Of a stretch of DNA of 64,000 nucleotides, positions 57,784 to 64,000 are shown in pieces (positions within the stretch are counted from its first letter, which is position 1; each line of letters opens with the position of its first letter). Position numbers and translations under genes: made by a program. This stretch comes from Lactifluus volemus (taxonomy: Eukaryota; Basidiomycota; Agaricomycetes; Russulales; Russulaceae): the NCBI GenBank assembly GCA_022376515.1, contig WTXI01000015.1, positions 1 through 64,000 of the forward strand. The letters run 5' to 3'. The notes beneath the pieces were generated by a model. The model worked only from the letters and a program-made list of their open reading frames with translations, was not told where the DNA came from and searched no databases.

Positions 57784-58350
57784 TCAGATTCCGACGGAAT
57801 GTGACCAAGCAGTTAACGATGACAGTTGGTTATTACCTCCTTGACCGTGTGTGCAAAATGTTATTCTAAATCCATCTATTGGCTGTATTGGCGCCTTCGG
57901 GGAGGTAAGATGTGGCACTAGAGTGTGAGATAACGGTTTGATACTAACGAGCCCGTCTTCTCTGATATCACGTTGCCCCCTTCCTTGTTCCACATGAACC
58001 ATTCGCAGAGCTTGATCGATAAGGTGGACGTTGAAGGGCTGCAAGGACTGAACCTCCGCTGCGATGTGATCCAGATACCCATTTGCTCGGCGCGCAGCAT
58101 CGATCAACATCAGTATCAATGGTATATGTGCGGAAGTTTGCACATCCCTAGCTCGTACATCTTGGACATCGTGTATCATTCGAAGACTATGGTACAGGAA
58201 AGAGCAACTTAAAAACGCTAAAACCTTGACACCGGAAACATGACTTCTTCGTGAGGATGCTTGCTCCGTGGGGGAACGTTTTCCTGTTGTTTTCAATCTC
58301 GGTGCCTGTACAATCTCGCGGCTTATCCCAGCACACAACTCCACCCCCAT
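57784..58350 (-). CDS. Uncertain ORF (188 codons), unknown
   Basis: A single open frame containing HDVQDVRARDVQTSAHIPLILMLIDAARR, with amphipathic character over about 80 residues. No intron, family motif or compositional support was found. It could be a chance ORF in a gene-poor gap; it is reported only because it is the longest frame there. Confidence 0.2.
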   Translation of the reverse strand: MGVELCAGISREIVQAPRLKTTGKRSPTEQASSRRSHVSGVKVLAFLSCSFLYHSLRMIHDVQDVRARDVQTSAHIPLILMLIDAARRANGYLDHIAAEVQSLQPFNVHLIDQALRMVHVEQGRGQRDIREDGLVSIKPLSHTLVPHLTSPKAPIQPIDGFRITFCTHGQGGNNQLSSLTAWSHSVGI

Positions 58351-60386
58351 ACCCGCGTTATTCCCCCACCCCCTTCCCCACCCCCGCTTACCGTCATCCC
58401 TTCCCTCATCATATCATAAATCAGACTAGGTACGTATATGGCCACATCAAAAGATGCGCTCGGTCCTATTCGACGTTGGAGAGGCTAGTTCCCCGGCATT
58501 AGTGCTACTGTTTCCCGATCAACCTGAACCCACTTTCTTCCGGCTTGAGCAAGAAGAACCTGAAGGAAGTAAACATTAATGACTTGAAAATAAATGAATA
58601 TCATTGACATGAACACTTCTAGGTGGCGACCTGTCGAAACGCAGGGATAATGGCTGCGGAGGTATGGGGGGGGTGAGGGGTTTCATCGATAAGCCAACTC
58701 GTACACACGGTGCCTTTCCATGCGGCTAGCACGATTTTTTTGCGGACGTGGTTCTTTCCCTGTCCTCTTCCTCGGGCTATCTCTGCCATCCGTAATTAAC
58801 CCGATCATCACCAAAACGCGCTGCCACACAACCACAAGCCGTTCTCTCACGCGGTGTCCTCGCAGCGGCGCCCCCCTTTATTATAATACTGGTCCTTGGA
58901 CCACGTCCACGAACAATGGGGACATTTTAGCCCAGATGATCTTCAGCGCTACAATAAACGCTAAGCTTTTGTCCTCCCAGATTTCCCTTCCTCAAATTTT
59001 TTTTGGTTTGTGGCGTCGAGACGAAACGGTGATCGCTACTCGAAGGCAGACGCCGCGCCAATTAGCATTAGGATTGGCCACTCTTAGCGGTTAGCGCTCT
59101 TAGACAAAATTTCAGGGGCCTCGAGGAGATCGCGTGCCCTCGGCATGTACTGTACTGCTGGCCGCCGGGCGAGGGGTCAAGTTTGTTTTTTTTTCCTTCC
59201 TCTTTGTCACGCTGATGATACGGGCACGGGCACGACCTTTCAAAGTTTGCATTCGCCAAGGTTGTTCTAACGAGGACCCTACTAGCCATCGGCTCTCTAA
59301 TGAGAGATGGTCCCCTCGCCGCTCCTCGCGGTCTCAGTTCGGGCGCTGAGCTCTGGCTCGCCGTACTAATCACTAATAACTTTTTTTTTTTTTTTAGTGC
59401 CATTGATCGTTGAGCGCTATACGGAACGGGAAACATGCGATGTATGACGGAGATTGGGCGCGGGCGCGCATCGAGAGCTGCCTGTCGTGATTTCCAACCG
59501 CCCCTAAGTGCAAGTTGGATCCGAACATTATGGTAAGGCGGTTGGTTGGTGGTGCCACGACACACGGACGCCTGATCTTTTCGACGATTTGTGATTTGCC
59601 CTCCCTCTCAGCTGTGATCGCTCGCGCCTACCGTAATCCAGATCCAGATCCACGAGTCAGCTGAGAATGCCAACACCCATACAGTAGCGCGGTGTATGTC
59701 AATGTACTAGTACTAGTAGGGAGCGCTCTGTTCTTGAGCCGGTAGGCGTCGCAACCATGCGGGCCAACTTGAAACTCTTACACGGAGATCTCCACGCTTG
59801 TATAAGTAATACCCGCGAATTCGTCCCACTTCAACTTCAAGTTAGCCAGCGCGCTCACTACACTGGACGTCCTCCCTTCATTCTTAAAGAAAAGGGGTTA
59901 ACTCCTGATAGAAGAGCATGCATGCATCGATCTGCCATGAACATCATGAACCTACGGAACCCTTGGCATGGCCTCACCGCATGAGTTATCCGGGATTCCG
60001 GGATAGCTGGCCTGGTGTATGCTGAGGGTATGTATAGTGCGCGTCTAATGTAGCGCGTGAACAGGCTGCCATCAAAACATAAGTTACTGCGCATCGTATG
60101 TATATTGTATATTGACAGTTGCGGCAGTAGCAAACTACCAAACATGCACAGGGATGAGCAAAATGCTTTACCCTGGTTTCAAAAAAGAAACAAAAAACAA
60201 AAAAAAACAAACAAAAAGTAGTTCGTGACGTCATAAGGATAAGGTATAGAGTATGGGAGAGTGAATGACCACGAGAGATATGATACAGACACGTGCGGGC
60301 TTGAGAAGTGAGACGGAACGAGGGCTAAATGAGTACGGGCTCGTATACACTAGCAATAACAAGACTGGCACCAAGCCGGATGGCTC
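58351..60386. other. Gene-poor spacer of about 2 kb
   Basis: Contains homopolymer runs (G8 near 58666, T runs near 59187 and 59381-59396, an A/C-rich run near 60180-60217) and the 3' untranslated region of the CAF-1 gene at its right end. The ORF at 58720-59094 has no recognisable motif. Confidence 0.4.
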
Positions 60387-63054
60387 TCATGAGCCGACAT
60401 CACCTATGCGCGTGAGAGCTACACGCCGTTTCTTCTTTGGAGGTTCCGGCGCTTTATCGTGCTCCTCGTTATCCACGGAGGTGACAGGAGTTGGTTCACT
60501 AGCACTGACAGCGGGTGTAAATTCGGGAAGGACGTCGCTGTCTGGCACGACACTCCTTACGGGAGTGAGAGGTCGCTTCGAAGTTGTGCGAGGTGACAAC
60601 GATGGCGGAAGAGAGACGGTCGACAGCGCAGGAGTCGTCGATGGCGTCAGGGCTGATGAAGACGTCAATGGGACAGAATGATTGTGGGCGATCGATTGGA
60701 ATTGTAGTGTCTGCTGCTGTACGTGGTGCGCTGCGATTATTTCATCAAAGACAACGATGGTGCAGTACCCGTCCCGCGAAGAGAGCATGAGACACTGGCC
60801 GTCAGGTGACCTACGGCAGCATGTTTGAGCTCAGCCCAAAGACAAGACGAATGAAAAGACTGACCAGCTCATATCCGTGAATTCGTCGTAGTGCAACTTT
60901 GTAAGCAAGCAGATTGGCCCTGCTTGTTGCGTGTCATGAATGACGATCGTATCCATCGTTGCTACGGCAAACAACATGCGGTACGGTAGTGCAAAGACAG
61001 ACCCAGCACATGGAGGGGGTGCAGGCGTTGGTGGTTTCGATACCGCCGGGCTAGAAGCGCGTACAGAGTCTGTGGCCGAAAGCACAGGAGACGGCAGAGT
61101 AAGAACAGTCGATAACGACGGTGGGACTGCAGGAAGGGCAAGAGGCGCTAACAATGTTGGCTTCAGGGGTGACAACTGTGGGGTCTCACTTGTCGCTGAG
61201 AGTGCAGGCGTGCTTGGCGCCGAGACTGGCGGGGCTGCAACGTCTACATTGACGGTCGTATCGCTGCCCTTCTCTACCACCACATGTTTCGTGTCTGTGG
61301 GGGCATCCGGGCCAAATACACCTGGTCGAAGCTCGTATAGTATCGGAGAGAACCTGACCGCCACGCTCGCCTTCTTGTGTCCAGGCAGCTGAGCGACTGG
61401 TGGCCTCGCGAAGTTTGCACGAGAGTAGATGTATACAGACGATATGGAATTTGGATTCGCAGCTTCTGGATGCCCCTTCCTTCCACGTGCCTCTTCCGGT
61501 TTGTTTCCAGAAGATGATCGAGAAGTACTTGGGTTGACTGATGGATCTTCGAACTGCCCCGCTGGGGTCAATAGGAGGCCACCATCGGGGCTAAAAGTCA
61601 GACGCCGGAAGAAGTTTGTGAAACCTTCATCTCCATATAACCTGACATTATTCCAGGTGGAAGGAGAAGGAATGGCAGTGCGAATGGCAGGTAACGCTGG
61701 GAGTGGAGACGGAGAGCGCGCATAACGGGAATAAAGCGCAGGAGAACTGGGCGCATTGGAGCCGCTGAAGGATGACCGCCGTGAGGATGGTCTTTCCATA
61801 GGTGGGGGAGGGAACATCGACTGAGGAGTGCTGGCTATGGAAGTTGCAGGAGTGAGCGGCACATTCTGATACTGTGTGCCACCAAAGACAGAATATGGTA
61901 TTCCGTCTTCCTTGATCTGCTCGCTCACAGTAGTTATAACTGATTCGGTGTCACTTGCAGTCGATTCTCGACGGAACATTCTGGGTCGACTGTGCGAACT
62001 TGGGGTGCGTGTGTGATGATGCGGGATTCGCGAGTTTTTCCCCACAGCATGGACTTCGAAGGCGCCTGACTTGGTGGAGATACTGTAGACATGCATAGAA
62101 CGGTCACTGCTCTGCGTGGCAATAAATTCATTGAGCGGGTCCCATGCAACGCCTTGAACGTAATGATTATGTTCAGCGATCTCTGAAACACATATGCCTG
62201 AAGACGTGGTGAAAAAGATTAGTCCGGGTGATGTGGATGGATGTAAGTTACCTTCGGACACCAAAAAGATCCGGGCGACATTGTCTGTGCTTCCAGAAAT
62301 GATATATTCTCCTGTGGGCTCCAAGCAAGATCATAAACCTGCATAGAAGTACAGCTGGAGAGGGAAGGTCGGCGCTCGAACAGAAGACGTGTGTTGGAAG
62401 ATTGTACCGGAAAGTAGTACGTGGCTTCCAGTGCTCCTTTTCAAGCTGGAGGTCATCAGCACCAAGGTCTGTGCCATACGCAGTCTGAGAGGGCGAATTT
62501 GACTGAGCCCAAATAATGATCATTCCGTCTGTCACTCTTGCTGTCAGAACGACGCGACAGATGACAAGTAAGTGTGAGGGCACGTACCATCACCGGCCGA
62601 CGCGACTAGTTCACCTGAGTATCGCAACGGGTGAATACGGGATGAAAGTACGTAGAACGGAGAACACGCGGGCGCACCATTTGGACTGAAACGAACGACA
62701 TTCACCGGGGCAGAGTGTCTACTGAGGGTAGCGAGGTACTCAACCCTGGGAGGCCGTGGAACAGGAGGATTGGTCGTGTCACTAGACGCGGCTTCGACAA
62801 GGGACGGAGGGGTGATGTTCGGATAAACCATCCAAATCTTTGACAAGGTTAGGTCCCAGTGTTTCAGAGGATGTAAGAGAGGAGATACCGACGCGAACAT
62901 GATTGTCTTCACCGCCAGTTGCGAGACGATAGGATTGACCGGCGAAGGCTCTGTCGTGAACGGGTCGCGCTTTTTTGAAAAAGACGGGTTGAAAGTCACA
63001 GGTTGAGATAGGTTTACTATCATGCCAACGTATTTCGAGAGTTCTGACACGCAT
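60387..63054 (-). CDS. CAC2: Chromatin assembly factor 1 subunit B (Cac2/CAF-1 p60), WD40 protein
   Basis: The start is set at 63054 (MRVRTLEIRWHDSKPISTCDF), the conserved N-terminus of the family. The WD40 propeller shows YRLATGGEDNHVR, HSAPVNVVRFSPNG, GELVASAGD, GMIIIWAQ, PTGEYIISGSTDNVARIFLV, HNHYVQGVAWDPLNEFIATQSSDRSMHVY, FTNFFRRLTFSPDGGLLLTPAGQFED, VAVRFSPILYELRP, FALPYRMLFAVATMDTIVIHDTQQAGP and DEFTDMSW/SRDGYCTIVVFD. The C-terminus is Ser/Pro-rich and ends in a basic PKKKRRVALTRIG block, a likely nuclear signal. A long Ser-rich insertion (about 61700-61990) lies inside the propeller. CAF-1 deposits H3-H4 onto replicating DNA. The 497-codon main exon is unbroken. Confidence 0.9.
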
Positions 63055-63206
63055 TTGAAAGCAAGATGAGGGAAAGAAAGAAGAGGAGATCAAATGAGAG
63101 GGGTAAGTAGTGTATGTACGGGAAAGCTAAGCTAAGCTTTGAGCTTAAACTCGGCGGGGCCACGGAATGAGCCGAACCGTTCAAGCTCACGCTACTCTAC
63201 CCTCAC
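63055..63206. promoter_or_regulatory. Short spacer: CAC2 promoter and NUP54 3' end
   Basis: Only 152 bases separate the CAC2 start from the NUP54 stop on the same strand. The promoter of CAC2 must lie here or inside NUP54. A short direct repeat, AAGCTAAGCTAAGCTT, lies at about 63123-63138. Confidence 0.4.
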
Positions 63207-64000
63207 TCAGATCGTCATTAGATCCTCTCCCATCTCTTCACCGTAAATTACACCAATATCCCTCCTGTCTCTTTGTAATATCTTCGTCAAGTGGGCCAGT
63301 CCTGCCTGTTCTTCCCCAAGAATCTGTAGCAGAGAGAAAGACGCGCCCATGTTAGTAAGTTAAGAAGGCTGTCCCCCAGATCGAGCCAATGGCTTGCGGA
63401 ACACCATACCTGGACGATCTGATTGAGCCCTTCCTCGTCCACAACAGCCCACTCAACCCCATCCGTGCTTCCCTTTGAGTTTGCACCCCGCATGGCGTTG
63501 ACTGCCCCAACCAACGCCCACAGCTCGTTTAATTTCCCTACGATCCTTCCCATCCCTCCCGGCCGTCTTATCTCACCATCAATTTCCTCCAACGCTGCTC
63601 GCAGGACCTCTTCCTCAGGCCGAATAGATGAAGAACGTAACGCGGGAATCAGCAAGTGTAGGTGTTGCACCAGTCGGAGTAACCGGTGGGTCAGCTGAGC
63701 TTGCGCACTTGCCAACTTTTGCAATCGTGGAGCGTTCGTGAGAGCATGTCTCTCAGACAGCTTCTCGATCCGCGCACGAATTTCCTTTAGTTTTTCTTGG
63801 TGCGCCGTCGCCTGCTGCGTCTGCGCTTCTACACGCTTCTGCAAGTCATCAAAGCTGGTCGCCAAGACGGGGACGAGACTTATTAATATGAGTTTCCACC
63901 AACGGCGTAAGCACCAGGCACGGTCAACCAATCAAACGCAAACGACATACCAGGTCGGGTCAGGATTCTCACGAACTGCCTTCTGCCATAAAGATTCGTC
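63207..64000 (-). CDS. NUP54: Nucleoporin NUP54/Nup57 C-terminal part (5' end outside window)
   Basis: Partial, running off the right edge. The first visible exon (64000 to about 63953) encodes DESLWQKAVRENPDP, a signature of the Nup54/Nup57 alpha-helical region. After an intron come LVPVLATSFDDLQKRVEAQTQQATAHQEKLKEI and coiled coils (LQKLASAQAQLTHRLLRLVQHLHLLIPAL, RAALEEIDGEIRRPGGMGRIVGKLNELWALV). A second intron (gtatgg...ctacag, about 63328-63414) leads to ILGEEQAGLAHLTKILQRD and the stop at 63207. Nup54 forms the Nup62-Nup58-Nup54 channel complex; its FG repeats would be encoded to the right of the window. The frame is intact. Confidence 0.88.

Noticed and set aside
58720..59094. 124-codon ORF in the gene-poor gap
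   Set aside because: No motif or splice support; includes simple homopolymer-derived residues.
1..64000. CRISPR arrays, operons, ribosome binding sites or prokaryotic terminators
   Set aside because: The window is clearly eukaryotic nuclear DNA with spliceosomal introns; none were seen.

Overview
The window is nuclear DNA of a mushroom-type basidiomycete (Agaricomycetes); I do not name a genus. The reasons are: dense genes with many 45-75 nt GT-AG introns, NACHT (NLR) and F-box/LRR gene debris, a DUF7587-type gene, a Gypsy chromovirus, and fungal housekeeping genes (eIF2-beta, ATP3, BRO1, CAF-1 B, NUP54, mitochondrial uS7, a MIC12-like subunit).

Layout. 1-12 kb is an accessory island: the 3' LTR of one Gypsy element, a 96-bp-arm palindrome beside an AAA-ATPase-like gene fragment, a complete Gypsy chromovirus (1781-9450, TSD CTTTG) nested in that debris, a decayed NACHT NLR, and an F-box/LRR fragment. 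12.0-22.8 kb holds one giant gene (16-17 exons; my exon model totals 9783 nt, 3260 aa): a PH-like domain in a Ser/Pro-rich chain with C-terminal coiled coils. 23.4-31 kb is core genome: a mitochondrial conserved protein, a YIPF1/2-type Golgi protein, an F-box protein, mitochondrial uS7 and a FAR1-like gene. 31.3-31.6 kb has a TATA box followed by a highly structured putative RNA and a telomere-template-like motif. 31.8-41.4 kb is a tandem duplication of a unit of about 5 kb, carrying a secreted/membrane-anchored glutaminase A-like gene and a small membrane-protein gene; the second unit is decayed. 42.8-64 kb is mostly core genome again (DUF7587 gene, BRO1, MIC12-like, F-box/LRR, small ORFan, eIF2-beta, ATP3, CAF-1 B, NUP54), with a gene-poor gap at 56.8-60.4 kb.

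How genes relate. No metabolic cluster is seen. The housekeeping genes act independently: translation initiation, ATP synthesis, cristae organisation, ESCRT sorting, chromatin assembly, nuclear pore. Several pairs share short divergent or convergent spacers.

Caution. Many conserved genes (ATP3, BRO1, the YIPF gene, the Gypsy pol, the second glutaminase copy) carry isolated 1-2 nt frame breaks, mostly deletions in short homopolymers. Long genes between them (PH gene, CAF-1 B, eIF2-beta) are unbroken. Patchy long-read assembly error is as likely as true decay, so pseudogene calls based only on such breaks are tentative. The best candidates for something new are the self-priming Gypsy with an overlapping zinc-knuckle ORF, and the structured RNA locus at 31.4-31.6 kb.
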